DNA of 64,000 nucleotides from the NCBI RefSeq assembly GCF_001190745.1, contig NZ_CP012196.1:1922001-1986000 (forward strand). The letters run 5' to 3'. The notes under the pieces are model-generated. The model worked only from the letters and a program-made list of their open reading frames with translations, made no database searches and was not told the DNA's origin. The position numbers and the translations under genes are program-made. Shown here in pieces: positions 45,844 through 55,754 of the stretch (its first letter is position 1; each line of letters begins with the position of its first letter). The DNA is from Campylobacter gracilis (lineage in GTDB: Bacteria > Campylobacterota > Campylobacteria > Campylobacterales > Campylobacteraceae).

Positions 45844-47454
45844 ATGCAACGAATCAAACTACCCAAAATCGACAAAATCGCAAACGCGCAGGAGTTTCAA
45901 AACTGCCTCCGCCCGCAAATCATCAAAATCGCGCAAGAGCTTATTGAACAGGAGCGCCAAAAGGCGCTGCAAGGAGGCGAGCTCGCAAGCGAAAGCGAGA
46001 TCATCGCGCGCATCAAATCGCGCTACGAAAAATTTCAAAATCTAAGTCTTAAGCCGCTCATCAACGCAACCGGCGTCGTGCTGCACACAAATCTCGGCCG
46101 CAGCGTCATCAGCGCCGAAATTTTAGCCCGCGCGCAAAAGATCATCACCTCGTATTCAAATTTAGAATACGACCTATCCGAGGGCGCGCGCGGCAACAGA
46201 TACGACTACATAGCGCTTTTGTGCAGCGAGCTCTTCGGCGCGCAGGACGCGCTCGTGGTCAATAACAACGCTGCGGCGGTATTTTTGGTGCTAAATACCT
46301 TCGCGAGCGGACGCGAAGTCGTGGTAAGCCGCGGCGAGCTAGTCGAGATCGGAGGGAGCTTTCGAGTAAGCGAAGTGATGGCAAACTCCGGCGCAAAGCT
46401 TGTGGAGATCGGCACTACGAACAAAACCAAGCTGGACGATTACGAAGAAGCGATCAATGAAAACACGGCGATCTTGATGAAGGTACACCGCTCAAATTTT
46501 AAAATTTCGGGTTTCAGCTCGAGCGTAAGCGCTGCGGAAGTTGCGGCTTTAGCGCGAAAAGCGACGCGCAAAAAAGAGGAATTTTTAGCGCTTAGAGCGG
46601 CAAATTTTAAAAATTTAGAAAATCTTTGCGGCGGCTCGTCGGATGCGACGGGCGAAATTTTAAATTCCGCGCCGAATAGTTTAAACTTAGCGGATAGTTC
46701 TGCGAATGCTCTAAATTTAAATAGCGGCGAGCCGTCCAAAAGGAGCGAGTGCTTTCATGAAGAGGGAGAGAGCGAAATTCCCGCTAAAGCTTCTAAAATT
46801 GCTCCTACAAAATTTAGCATGAAAAAAGCGGAAAGCTTTAACGAGATCATCGATTACTACGATCTTGGAAGCGGCTACGCGAGCGAGCTGGGATTTGGGC
46901 TAGGCAAAAGCGAGCCATCTATTTTTGAGCTTTTAAAAAGCGGCGTGCGGCTGCTTAGCTTCAGCGGCGACAAGCTTTTCGGCTCCGTGCAGTGCGGCAT
47001 CATCCTAGGAGATCGGCAGCTTATCGCGCGCCTGCGCAAAAACCAGCTACTGCGAATGCTGCGCGTGGATAAGATCACGCTAAGCCTGCTAGCCGAGACG
47101 ATCAAGGCGTATATAAATAAAGAATTTCACCTCATCACGACGATAGATCAGATCCATCTGAGCCTGGACGAGCTGCGTGAGCGAGCGGAGCTAGTGCAAT
47201 CGCGCATAAGCGTAAAATCGCAGATCGTGCCTACTACCACCTTCGTAGGCGGCGGCACGATGCCCGGCGCCTCCTACCCTAGCGTCGCGCTTGCGATACT
47301 TGACGGCGCAGACCCGCAGAGCACGCAGGCAAAATTTCGCACTGCGGGCATAATCGGGCGGATCGAGGATGATAAATTTTTGCTCGATTTCAGATCGATT
47401 TTAAAAAGCGACTTACAAGATTTAATAAAAAAGATCGGAGAAATTTATGAATAG
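45844..47454 (+). CDS. selA: L-seryl-tRNA(Sec) selenium transferase with a ~90-residue insert
   Basis: Converts seryl-tRNA(Sec) to selenocysteyl-tRNA(Sec) with selenophosphate, PLP-dependent. NATGVVLHTNLGRSVIS, VNNNAAAVFLVLNTF and FSGDKLFGSVQCGIILGDR are diagnostic; the PLP lysine is Lys377 versus Lys295 in E. coli. The difference is explained by an insert at about residues 240-332, between ALARKAT and NEIIDYYDLGSGY, rich in Asn and Ser (LNSAPNSLNLADSSANALNLN). The C-terminus overlaps selB by 8 bases. selD is not in the window. Length is 536 residues against a usual 460. Confidence 0.95.
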   Translation: MQRIKLPKIDKIANAQEFQNCLRPQIIKIAQELIEQERQKALQGGELASESEIIARIKSRYEKFQNLSLKPLINATGVVLHTNLGRSVISAEILARAQKIITSYSNLEYDLSEGARGNRYDYIALLCSELFGAQDALVVNNNAAAVFLVLNTFASGREVVVSRGELVEIGGSFRVSEVMANSGAKLVEIGTTNKTKLDDYEEAINENTAILMKVHRSNFKISGFSSSVSAAEVAALARKATRKKEEFLALRAANFKNLENLCGGSSDATGEILNSAPNSLNLADSSANALNLNSGEPSKRSECFHEEGESEIPAKASKIAPTKFSMKKAESFNEIIDYYDLGSGYASELGFGLGKSEPSIFELLKSGVRLLSFSGDKLFGSVQCGIILGDRQLIARLRKNQLLRMLRVDKITLSLLAETIKAYINKEFHLITTIDQIHLSLDELRERAELVQSRISVKSQIVPTTTFVGGGTMPGASYPSVALAILDGADPQSTQAKFRTAGIIGRIEDDKFLLDFRSILKSDLQDLIKKIGEIYE

Positions 47455-49267
47455 CGTAATCATAGGCACCGCAGGCCATATCGATCACGGAAAGACCGCG
47501 TTAATCAAGGCACTAAACGGCTTTGAGGGAGACCGGATGCCAAGCGAAAAAGAGCGCGGCATCACGATCGATCTTAGCTTTTCGCATCTGCGCTCGGGGG
47601 ATACCAACGTCGCCTTCATCGACGTTCCGGGGCATGAAAATCTAGTAAAGACGATGATTAGCGGCGCGTATGCCTTCGACGCTGCGATGCTAGTAGTCGC
47701 CGCGGACGACGGGCTAATGCCGCAAAGTAAAGAGCATATTCAAATTTTATCGCTGCTCGGGGTAAAAAGCGTGATCCTGTGTATCAGCAAGTGCGATCTT
47801 GCGGACGACGCGCGCAGATCCGAGGTTGCGACGCAGTGCAGGGAATACATCGGCAAATTTAAAAATTTGCAAATTTTAAACACCTTTTTTATCAGCATAA
47901 AAGATCCCGCAAGCATTGCCGAGCTGAAAAACTATCTCTTTAATATCAAGCCTGCGCAGCGTCAAGGAGGCGGCGTGGTGCACTACTACATCGACCGCGT
48001 CTTTTCGCTAAAAGGGCTTGGCACCATCGTAACGGGCAGCCTCATTAACGGCGCGATTTCAAAGGGCGAGAAGCTTTATAACTGTGATCTGGGCAAAGCT
48101 TTTAACGTCAAAAGCGTGCAGATCCACGACGAGGACACGCCGCTGGCGCAAGCTCCAAACCGCGTCGCACTGAGTTTAGATGCCAAAACGAGTGAGCTGC
48201 AAAAGGGGCAAATTTTAACCAAAAAAGGCTTTTTCCGCGGCTTTAATGAAGCCGACTGCACCTTTAGCGGCGAAATTTCACACAACCAAGACGTGCTGTT
48301 TTGTGTCGGAAGTAAGCAAAGTGCGGCAAAAGCGCTCATTTTAAAAGAACTTCCTAGCGGCGAGAAGCTCGTAAGCTTTAAATTTGACAAAACGATGTTT
48401 TTGAAATTTGACGAGCCTTTCGTCTGCCTGGCAAACTCGCGCGTAATCGGCGGCGGACGCGTGCTAAACGCCGTAGTTGAGCCGCTAAAAAAGCAGAGCA
48501 AAGCCGTGCTTCTCACCGCGCTTTTGAAGCGAAATTTCACCGAAGCGTTTAAAATTTTAAGCCTCTTTCACAAGCATGGATTCGGGCTATTTTCGGCGTA
48601 TCAGCGCTTCGGAATGGAGTATGACGAAGCGGTAAAAATCGCACGCGGCATAGAAGGGACGTATTTTGACGAAGCAAATCTATGCGTTTACGATCTAAGC
48701 GCGATCGAGGATGTAAAAAGCCTCATAAAATTTATCGTCTCAAAAAACGACTACGCGATCTTTTCGCCCGCCTCGATCGCTCTAAAGCTCTCGTGGGCCA
48801 GCGAAGATCTTGCCGCGCGTGCGCTTAGCGAGCTTGAGCGAGGCGGCATCGTCTCCAAAAAGGGCGGGGTTTACGTAAAATCGGGGGTGGATTTTGATGC
48901 GCTTAAGCAGAGCCTGGAGAGTAAAATTTTTGATCTCATCAAAAAGGGCGGCATCGCGCCGCTTGCACCGTATAACATTTACGACGAGCTGGAGATTGAT
49001 CGCGAAAGCGGCGATGACGCGCTAAAGAAGCTAACATACGCCAAAAAGGTCGTCCGTCTCGCGCACAATCTTTTCGTCGAGGCCGAAAATTTAGCCCTGG
49101 CGATCAAGCGCCTTTACGCAATCATCGAAAAAGAGGGCTTCGTAAACGTCACGAACGCTAAAGAGGAGCTGGGACTTAGCAGAAAATTCGTCATCTGCTA
49201 CCTCGAATACCTCGATAAGATGGGAAATATCGTGACGATCGACAATAAACGCTATTTAAAAAAGTAA
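47447..49267 (+). CDS. selB: Selenocysteine-specific elongation factor
   Basis: Delivers Sec-tRNA to UGA codons marked by a SECIS hairpin. The EF-Tu-like GTPase domain has GHIDHGKTALIKAL (P-loop), DVPGHENLVKTM and SKCD (G4, normally NKxD). Domains II-III follow, then winged-helix domains in the last 250 residues that bind the SECIS (for example NVTNAKEELGLSRKFVICYLEYLDKMGNI). 606 residues, normal. It serves FdhA and the SelW-like protein encoded in this window. Confidence 0.96.
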   Translation: MNSVIIGTAGHIDHGKTALIKALNGFEGDRMPSEKERGITIDLSFSHLRSGDTNVAFIDVPGHENLVKTMISGAYAFDAAMLVVAADDGLMPQSKEHIQILSLLGVKSVILCISKCDLADDARRSEVATQCREYIGKFKNLQILNTFFISIKDPASIAELKNYLFNIKPAQRQGGGVVHYYIDRVFSLKGLGTIVTGSLINGAISKGEKLYNCDLGKAFNVKSVQIHDEDTPLAQAPNRVALSLDAKTSELQKGQILTKKGFFRGFNEADCTFSGEISHNQDVLFCVGSKQSAAKALILKELPSGEKLVSFKFDKTMFLKFDEPFVCLANSRVIGGGRVLNAVVEPLKKQSKAVLLTALLKRNFTEAFKILSLFHKHGFGLFSAYQRFGMEYDEAVKIARGIEGTYFDEANLCVYDLSAIEDVKSLIKFIVSKNDYAIFSPASIALKLSWASEDLAARALSELERGGIVSKKGGVYVKSGVDFDALKQSLESKIFDLIKKGGIAPLAPYNIYDELEIDRESGDDALKKLTYAKKVVRLAHNLFVEAENLALAIKRLYAIIEKEGFVNVTNAKEELGLSRKFVICYLEYLDKMGNIVTIDNKRYLKK

Positions 49268-49318
49268 AAATTTAAAATTTTGCACTACAATGCGCGGGAT
49301 TTTTTGCAAAGGAAAAAA

Positions 49319-50032
49319 ATGAAAAAAGCTATTTTAACTTCAGTTGCGCTCGCAGCGAGCCTAAACGCGGCTTTAAGCGACAGCGAAATTTTATCTATCT
49401 ACGGCGGCGCGCCTCAAGGCATCGAAATAAAGGTCGCCGAGCGCATCCCACTTAGCGAGCCAAAGGGCGTCGAGGCGGTCGTTTTAAAGATTTCTCAAGG
49501 CAATATGTCGCAAGAGGAGATCATCTTCACCCAAGGCGATCTGATCTTTACCGATATCATCGATCCTAAAAAACGCGTAGTCTATAAGGAGCAGATCAAA
49601 CAAGACCGCATCGCAGGACAGCTAAGTAAGGTCTTCAAAGCAGAGAGTAAAGACAATATCATCAAGCTAGGAAACGATCCCAAAAAGCCTACGATTTTAA
49701 TGCTAACAGATGCTTTGTGCCCATTCTGCCGCAAAGAGATGGCAAGGATCGAAGAAACGCTAAAAAATAACAATGTTGATATCGTCATGACCTCCGTTCA
49801 CGGCGACGACGGCCACGCAAAATCCGCACTCATCTATAAAGAGATCAAAAATGCTAAAACCGACGAGCAAAAGATAGCGGTTTTTAGAAAATACTACGCT
49901 GAAGATAACAAAGCAGGCGCCAAAGACGTAAGCGCTGCCGAGCTAAATGCTGCAAAAGCCCTAGCTGCCAAATACTTCGGTGCGGGGGTAAACTCGGTGC
50001 CTTACATCATCGAACTAGACAAGCTAAAATAA
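49319..50032 (+). CDS. Second DsbC-like periplasmic thiol-disulfide protein
   Basis: 237 residues with signal peptide MKKAILTSVALAASLNAAL. The active site is CPFC (Cys134, Cys137) in TDALCPFCRKEM, and the cis-proline loop is GVNSVPYII. Homologous along its length to the CPYC protein at 17481-18221 (shared VHG, KSALI, SVPY). An upstream ATG at 49280 lacks a ribosome site; AAAGG lies 6-7 bases before the ATG at 49319, which also starts the signal peptide. It follows selB by 51 bases, so it may be in the same transcript. Confidence 0.8.
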   Translation: MKKAILTSVALAASLNAALSDSEILSIYGGAPQGIEIKVAERIPLSEPKGVEAVVLKISQGNMSQEEIIFTQGDLIFTDIIDPKKRVVYKEQIKQDRIAGQLSKVFKAESKDNIIKLGNDPKKPTILMLTDALCPFCRKEMARIEETLKNNNVDIVMTSVHGDDGHAKSALIYKEIKNAKTDEQKIAVFRKYYAEDNKAGAKDVSAAELNAAKALAAKYFGAGVNSVPYIIELDKLK

Positions 50033-50040
50033 TCTCTCTT

Positions 50041-50068
50041 AAATTTTGCGGAGCGATCCGCAAAATTT
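50041..50068 (+). terminator. Terminator after the DsbC-like gene
   Basis: Perfect 12-bp inverted repeat AAATTTTGCGGA / TCCGCAAAATTT with loop GCGA, 8 bases past the stop codon. The tail CGCTTCTTTC is only moderately U-rich. The arm sequence is the same unit that recurs in spacers. Confidence 0.65.
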
Positions 50069-50526
50069 CGCTTCTTTCACCCAATTTCGGTAGCTTTCAA
50101 TCAATCTAAATTTTGCCTCGAATTATGAATACTGCCCCTTTGGAGTTCTTGCAATTCCGCTGCTTTTAAAAAATGCTCAAGTTACGCTGCGTATAGAATT
50201 TTAAAATCCTTTACGTATGAAACGCGATCCGAAAAGTCTTAAACGGGCAAAATTTTAGAATTTTAAAAAATCCTCAGCATCCGCGCAAAATTCCGCAGCA
50301 GCGATTCTATCTCGTTGCTTCGCATCCAAAACGGCGCAAAAATTGTCTTACATGGAATTTCAAAGTAGAAATTATGCGAGCAAAAATCTTACGGCCGAAA
50401 TTTTAAAATTTCGCGGCAAAGCTCGGGTAAAATTTAGCCGCAAATTTCATAAAATTTTTGTTTTGCGGCAAAGAGGAATTTGTAATCGTGCTTCAAGCTG
50501 CCTATCTTAGGCTACTCCGATTAAAA
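50069..50526. other. Spacer without a gene
   Basis: About 460 bases, with AAATTT and AAAATTTT cores and no supportable frame. A 5-bp stem (GCCTA/TAGGC, 50500-50512) lies just past the autotransporter stop and may help end that transcript. Confidence 0.5.
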
Positions 50527-52488
50527 TCAAAACTCCACGTCAAAAGCGGCTCTTGCCAGGCTATTTTTGCTCTCGCTTAGCTCGTACGATGCGCTGAGTC
50601 CGACGCTTTGAAGGATCTTATATTTCAGCCCGATCGCACCGTTAAATACGCCGCTAGAATAATCAAGCCCCTCGACGTCGTATCTATCCGAATACTTTCT
50701 GCTTGCATGATACGAATCGCCGCTAAATCGATGCTCATACTCCGCATTTGCAAATATCTGCAGATCGCCGAAAGCCTTGATCGCGTAAATTCCCGCGGTG
50801 CCGTTCGGCGCGGTTTTTGAAGCGGAGCTAAATTTAAGCCTAGAGATAGCATCCTCGTTCACCCTAATCGCTCCAAGCCCCAAATACGGCTTTATATAGC
50901 CGTTTTCAAATAAAAATTTATACCCTGCTCTCGTGCTGAAATCCCAAATTTGCGACTTGTATTTCGCGCCGTGGATAGCGCCGAATCCGTTGTTGGTTTC
51001 AAATTTATGATCGTTCGTCGAATATGTTAAATTGACTGCCAGATCCACGTTCTCGTTAAAATCGTATTTACCCGCCAGACCTAGCTCGTAGGATTTAATG
51101 TTTTCTTTGACACCGTCGAATTTACCCTCGTACCAAGCGTCCGATTTTTGGTACCCAAAGATCACGCCCAGCGTAAGATCATCCACTTTCTTGGAGGCTC
51201 CGAGTAAAATTCCGTCGCTCTTGTGATCGTATTTGACGCCGCCCGAGCGGTCTTTGTAATCCCCGCCGTAGTTTCCTATCGCGCTTACGTTTACGTTAAA
51301 CTCCTGCCCGTCAGTGTCGGTTAAATTTTTATAAGCGGAATTTCTTGCAAGCTTTGTAAGATCCAGATCGACCTTCGAGCGCGGCATCTCGATGCCTATG
51401 CGGTTGCCGCCTCTTGCGACCTGCGAAAACAGGCTGCCGTTTTTAGGCGTGAAGTTATTGATCGCCAGCATCAGCGCTTCAAAATAGGTAGGCAGATCGT
51501 CGTATCCGCTAGGATAGGCATTCGTATCGGAGGTGATGAATAGATTTGCCGCGTTGCGCTCGCGAGATAATCTTATGATCTCATCGTACTGATCTGGTCT
51601 TGCGTTATATATGACGTGCAAAATTTTAGAGGAATTTGCGGGGTCTTTTTCAAATTCCGAGGTTCTAGGGCGGTAGTGGTTTATATACTCATCCGCGCTC
51701 ACCTCTTGCAGCATCCAAACGTCCGCATAGGGAGCTATGGCGTCGCGCACGCCCCAGCCGTTATTTGCCAAAACGAGCATTCCCGGATATTTGGTCTTTA
51801 TATAATTGTAGATACTCTTCATATAGGCGATAGTTACGGGATTATTTTCGGTATTAACCTCGTCGATGAAGTATCCTGCGATATTTTCTCTGCCGTAGAA
51901 ATTTACGAAATTATCAATATCGGCATAGACTAAATTTAAATTTCTAGTAGAATTTGTAGTATAGGTATAGCCTAAATTTGATATGCCCGCCGCGATATTT
52001 CGCTTCATCTGAACTGCGTCTTCTTCTCTTCTGACCAGATATTGCGTGGTTTGATTGCCCGGCGTCGCCGCTTCGTAAGAGCCGAAAGCCACATAAGGAA
52101 CCAGCGCGCCGCCTATATTGGTAATGCCGTTCCAAAACTCGGCATTTACGCCGCTATTGCCCGTCCAGCGAAATGCAGGCATCATAACGCGCTGATTATT
52201 AAGCCTACCCGAATATGAGCCCTTTTTGGCAAAGCCCCTTGCGTACTCGAGCTTGATACGAAATGAGCTTTCATACTCGTCGCTCGCGGAGCTATCGCTA
52301 GCCGCGTCGCGCCTACTTAATTTCGCGCCCAAGCTATCCGCAGCGCTCATTACGTCGGAATGGGAAGTGTTGTTGGAAGGTGATTTTTGCGCGTTTGCAT
52401 AGCTCCAGGAATTCTGCTCGCTCGCATAGCCGAACCCTGCTGCACCGACAAGCGCAAGAGATACGATTTTTTTCAAAGACTTTAGCAT
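50527..52488 (-). CDS. Spherulin-4/GH135-like domain fused to an autotransporter beta-barrel
   Basis: Likely surface-displayed glycoside hydrolase-like protein, 653 residues. Signal peptide 1-22 (ends FGYA), then a Ser-rich linker. Residues about 100-345 follow the spherulation-specific family 4 pattern: VMMPAFRW, ALVPYVAFG, NIAAGISNLGYTYTTNSTR, VYADIDNFVNFYGRENIAGYFIDEVNTEN with Asp209-Glu210 as candidate catalytic acids, then MLVLANNGWGV and DVWMLQEVS. The last 280 residues alternate polar/hydrophobic strands and end in FDVEF, with Phe last, as in autotransporter barrels. TTG at 52503 is possible; ATG at 52488 has GAGG 9 bases upstream. GH135 members cleave galactosaminogalactan; substrate here is unknown. 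Confidence 0.72.
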   Translation of the reverse strand: MLKSLKKIVSLALVGAAGFGYASEQNSWSYANAQKSPSNNTSHSDVMSAADSLGAKLSRRDAASDSSASDEYESSFRIKLEYARGFAKKGSYSGRLNNQRVMMPAFRWTGNSGVNAEFWNGITNIGGALVPYVAFGSYEAATPGNQTTQYLVRREEDAVQMKRNIAAGISNLGYTYTTNSTRNLNLVYADIDNFVNFYGRENIAGYFIDEVNTENNPVTIAYMKSIYNYIKTKYPGMLVLANNGWGVRDAIAPYADVWMLQEVSADEYINHYRPRTSEFEKDPANSSKILHVIYNARPDQYDEIIRLSRERNAANLFITSDTNAYPSGYDDLPTYFEALMLAINNFTPKNGSLFSQVARGGNRIGIEMPRSKVDLDLTKLARNSAYKNLTDTDGQEFNVNVSAIGNYGGDYKDRSGGVKYDHKSDGILLGASKKVDDLTLGVIFGYQKSDAWYEGKFDGVKENIKSYELGLAGKYDFNENVDLAVNLTYSTNDHKFETNNGFGAIHGAKYKSQIWDFSTRAGYKFLFENGYIKPYLGLGAIRVNEDAISRLKFSSASKTAPNGTAGIYAIKAFGDLQIFANAEYEHRFSGDSYHASRKYSDRYDVEGLDYSSGVFNGAIGLKYKILQSVGLSASYELSESKNSLARAAFDVEF

Positions 52489-52579
52489 TCTGCACCGCCT
52501 CAAATAAAATTACCCAAATTCTTAAATTTCGACAAATTTGCAGACGCGCTTTTAAAATTAAAAGCTTTGTCGAAATTTA

Positions 52580-52611
52580 AAAATTTAGCCGCCTTAAGAC
52601 GGCTAAATTTT
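52580..52611 (-). terminator. Terminator of the rpmI-rplT operon
   Basis: Near-perfect palindrome AAAATTTAGCCG...CGGCTAAATTTT with one C/A mismatch, five bases past the rplT stop. The minus-strand transcript continues with TTTAAATTT. Confidence 0.75.
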
Positions 52612-52616
52612 AAAGC

Positions 52617-52973
52617 TTATTTTAATGCCGCTTTTGCCTTCTTCGCAACGGTTGCGAAAGCTTCGGCATCGTTCATAGCCATATTTGCTAAAATTTTTCT
52701 ATCAAGCTCGATGCCCGCTTTTCTAAGTCCGTTTATAAATTTAGAATAGCTGATGTCGTTTAGCCTGCAAGCTGCATTGATGCGCACTATCCAAAGTCTG
52801 CGGAAATCGCGTTTTTTCGCGCGTCTGTCACGGAAGGCGTAAACGAGGCTTCTCTCCAGCTGCTCTTTGGCCTTTCTGAAATGTTTGCGTCTTGCGCTAT
52901 AAAATCCGCGCGCAAGCTTTAGCACCTTGTTGTGACGGCGGCGTCTAACGATGCCTGTTTTTACTCTTGCCAT
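52617..52973 (-). CDS. rplT: 50S ribosomal protein L20
   Basis: 118 residues, standard. [30 protein letters not shown] and [26 protein letters not shown] are the conserved L20 blocks. It follows rpmI by 100 bases. Binds 23S rRNA early in assembly and usually autoregulates its operon; no control structure was recognised here. Confidence 0.98.
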   Translation of the reverse strand: MARVKTGIVRRRRHNKVLKLARGFYSARRKHFRKAKEQLERSLVYAFRDRRAKKRDFRRLWIVRINAACRLNDISYSKFINGLRKAGIELDRKILANMAMNDAEAFATVAKKAKAALK

Positions 52974-53073
52974 ATTAATCCTTTCTTAATCGGCGTCCCT
53001 CTTGGGATCTTGCCCTAAAATCCATAAATTTAGGGGAGTTTGAATGACTTTCGTCAAAAACTAACTTCGCACT

Positions 53074-53265
53074 CTATTTGCAAAGCATTTTTTTAACCGC
53101 AGATACGTTCGTAGAATCGACGTATTGGGCCTCGCGCAAATTCCTCTTGCGTTTTTGAGACATCTTCGTCAAAATGTGGCTGCGAAACGCCGAGCCTCTT
53201 TTGATCTTGTTTTTGCCCGCTTTAAAACGCTTGACGGCACCGCGCACGCTTTTCATCTTTGGCAT
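53074..53265 (-). CDS. rpmI: 50S ribosomal protein L35
   Basis: 63 residues: [32 protein letters not shown] is canonical. AAAGGACG precedes the ATG. infC, the usual upstream neighbour, is not present; the neighbouring locus is the surface-glycan cluster, so the operon appears to start here. Confidence 0.97.
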   Translation of the reverse strand: MPKMKSVRGAVKRFKAGKNKIKRGSAFRSHILTKMSQKRKRNLREAQYVDSTNVSAVKKMLCK

Positions 53266-53403
53266 GGTCGTCCTTTTTTTAAAGTGAATGGGAAGTATAT
53301 AATAAAGTTTCTTTGAAAAATTTGAATTTTAGCAAAATTTATGAAAATACAAAATGCTACATCGAAATTGATATAATTATTACTCATAGCAATATTTTCA
53401 GAT

Positions 53404-54783
53404 TTATATCGTTTTTATAAATTTAAGCAATTGGATAAAATTTTTCATTTTTAATACAATTAAAACTATAAAACTTACTATTATTAAGCAAAACGCGTAG
53501 ACGCCGGGCAATATATGAGATATAGCAATAAAGCAAACACCACAAAAAAATTCTACACCAATATTGCAAAAATTTACACTTTTTATAAATTTTTTCAGAC
53601 CATAACTCAATGCGATATATTTGGCAAAAAGAGATAAAAATAGGCAAAACATTATGATAAATATATCATTGCAAAAATATACAATAAATCCAATAAATAC
53701 TGAAAATATAATCAAAGAAATTAAATTTATACGAAGCATTTGTCCTTCTTTGCGTAATGCCTTAAAATATGAATTAGTAAGAAGGAGCGTCTTACCTTCG
53801 CATAGCAATATCGTAAAAATTATCGGCATATAATTTAAAACGTCCGCATATTTAGGTAGCCAAGCGCCCAGTAGAATTTCTACAGGATATGCAAATAGAA
53901 ATAAAAATACAAATATGATTGATAGTCCATCATCTAAAATTTTAAAGATTTCGTTTTGTTCGCAAGCTTTTTTAGTTCGTAATATCGGGAATAAGATCGC
54001 CGAGAATGCATTGATAAAAAATAGAGCAAAATTTAGTAACGACAATATAAGTGAAATTTTACCAAATAAGACGATGCTAAATTTCCATGCAATCATAGAT
54101 CTTGCAATAAATACCAAAAATATATTACAAAGCGTAGAAATTGTTAATTTTATACCTATTCGCATATTTTTATATATATAAAATAAGCTATCTGTAAAAG
54201 AAGCCATCTTTACCTTAAAAAGATCCCTGCATAAAAAACAAATATAAACAAGCGATATAAATCTGGCAAAAATAAATGAAAATATTAAAAATTTAGCTTT
54301 ATCGAAATCCACGAAATAAACTGCTGCTATGGATGATAAGACAAAAATTCTTTCTATAAACAAAACGAGTATTGACTTTTTTATCTCATTTACACTTTGC
54401 AAAAGATTATATAGAAATGATCTTGGCACCGTGATAGCGCCCGAAATAGCAATATATAAAAATAACCTTTTATCGAACGAAAACGCACAAACCGTAAAAA
54501 ATATAATTAGGCATTCTAGAATATATAAAATCTCCATCGTACAAATTTGAGATTTTAGAGTTCTTTTAGAAATAAATTCATATCGCCTACCGCCATATCT
54601 TAGATATATACCATCAGATAGTCCAAAATGTAAAAATTCTACGTAATTGGCAAAAAATATAAATAATTGATAGTATCCAAAGCCTTCTAAAGATAAAAGC
54701 TTCGGTAGAACTAAGATCGATACTACGGATGCAAACGCAAAAAATATCTGCGCTAGCGCCATATATGAAATTTTAGATAGCAA
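53404..54783 (-). CDS. Polysaccharide flippase (Wzx/MATE-like)
   Basis: Membrane protein of 459 residues with about 12-14 helices, typical of Wzx flippases that move lipid-linked glycans across the inner membrane. MLSKISYMALAQIFFAFASVVSILVLPKLLSLEGFGYYQLF is the characteristic N-terminal pattern. AT-rich codon use (many AAA, ATA, TTT) contrasts with the ribosomal genes just upstream and suggests acquisition. Last gene of the glycan cluster in transcription order. Confidence 0.8.
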   Translation of the reverse strand: MLSKISYMALAQIFFAFASVVSILVLPKLLSLEGFGYYQLFIFFANYVEFLHFGLSDGIYLRYGGRRYEFISKRTLKSQICTMEILYILECLIIFFTVCAFSFDKRLFLYIAISGAITVPRSFLYNLLQSVNEIKKSILVLFIERIFVLSSIAAVYFVDFDKAKFLIFSFIFARFISLVYICFLCRDLFKVKMASFTDSLFYIYKNMRIGIKLTISTLCNIFLVFIARSMIAWKFSIVLFGKISLILSLLNFALFFINAFSAILFPILRTKKACEQNEIFKILDDGLSIIFVFLFLFAYPVEILLGAWLPKYADVLNYMPIIFTILLCEGKTLLLTNSYFKALRKEGQMLRINLISLIIFSVFIGFIVYFCNDIFIIMFCLFLSLFAKYIALSYGLKKFIKSVNFCNIGVEFFCGVCFIAISHILPGVYAFCLIIVSFIVLIVLKMKNFIQLLKFIKTI

Positions 54784-54791
54784 ATTCCGTC

Positions 54792-55754
54792 CTAAATCGT
54801 CTTTTGCATAAATTTAACTATTAAAAGACCTAGCTTTTTTGGTATCCACATCGCGCTAACCGTGAATATCCAAAAAGAAGGGAATTTCTTATAAATTTTA
54901 TATAAATTACAAAAGCAGTTTTCGTTCCTAACCGCAGAAAGGCCGTTTCGTATCCTAATTATATTGGCGGGATAATAATATATTAAAAGCCTTTTTCTAA
55001 AAATTTCAAGCACGAAATCTGCGTCAAAATTCTTTTCAATAGCGCTTAGGGTATCATTTAAATTTGTACCAAATACCTCTGAAAAATTATATCTTCCACT
55101 ATTAAACTGCCTTGCTGCATAAATTTTATCAAATACCACGACTTGCTTATCAGATAAAATCGCGCAGGCGATATTCCAATAAAGCTGCGGAAGATTGTTA
55201 TTTGCTATCGCGTGCAAATCGATTCTATCAAATAAACTTTTATTTACTATATTAGAAGTTATAAAAGTTAAATTAGTATGGGCTTCTTTTATAAACTCGG
55301 ATCTATCATCATCATAAATTTTAAAATTACTAAATTCTTTAAATTCTACTGGCTTAATTTCGTCTATGAAATTTTGTGCCTTTAAATGAATGATGCCAAA
55401 TTCCGAAGAAGAATCTAGTATCTGCATTAAATATTTAATCGTATCATCAAATACCAAATCATCATCGCCGAATATCCATATATATTTTCCGCGCGACAAA
55501 GAAATCGCTTTTTTGAAATTATTATCTGGACCAGTATTTTCACTATTTTTTATATATTTTACAAATCCAAAATCAATATATTTTTTTGCAATATCTGAGG
55601 TTTTATCACTGGAAGCATTATCTAAAATTAAAATTTCAATATCTCTTCGCTCGCTTTTATACACGCTTTTGCATAGACTATTTAGACTTTTATCTAAGAA
55701 TTTTGCTCTATTATAAGTCGGTACTGCAATGCTTAAAAAAATATCCTCAGTCAA
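54792..55754 (-). CDS. Family 2 glycosyltransferase
   Basis: Cytoplasmic-face transferase, 320 residues, GT-A fold: LSIAVPTYNRAKFLDKSLNSL, ILDNASSDKTSDIAKKY, ENTGPDNNFKKAISLSRGKYIWIFGDDD with the DDD metal-binding motif. The C-terminal 60 residues are hydrophobic/basic and may touch the membrane. It overlaps the end of the GtrB-like gene by 8 bases. Sugar donor unknown. AT-rich like its neighbours. Confidence 0.85.
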   Translation of the reverse strand: MTEDIFLSIAVPTYNRAKFLDKSLNSLCKSVYKSERRDIEILILDNASSDKTSDIAKKYIDFGFVKYIKNSENTGPDNNFKKAISLSRGKYIWIFGDDDLVFDDTIKYLMQILDSSSEFGIIHLKAQNFIDEIKPVEFKEFSNFKIYDDDRSEFIKEAHTNLTFITSNIVNKSLFDRIDLHAIANNNLPQLYWNIACAILSDKQVVVFDKIYAARQFNSGRYNFSEVFGTNLNDTLSAIEKNFDADFVLEIFRKRLLIYYYPANIIRIRNGLSAVRNENCFCNLYKIYKKFPSFWIFTVSAMWIPKKLGLLIVKFMQKTI

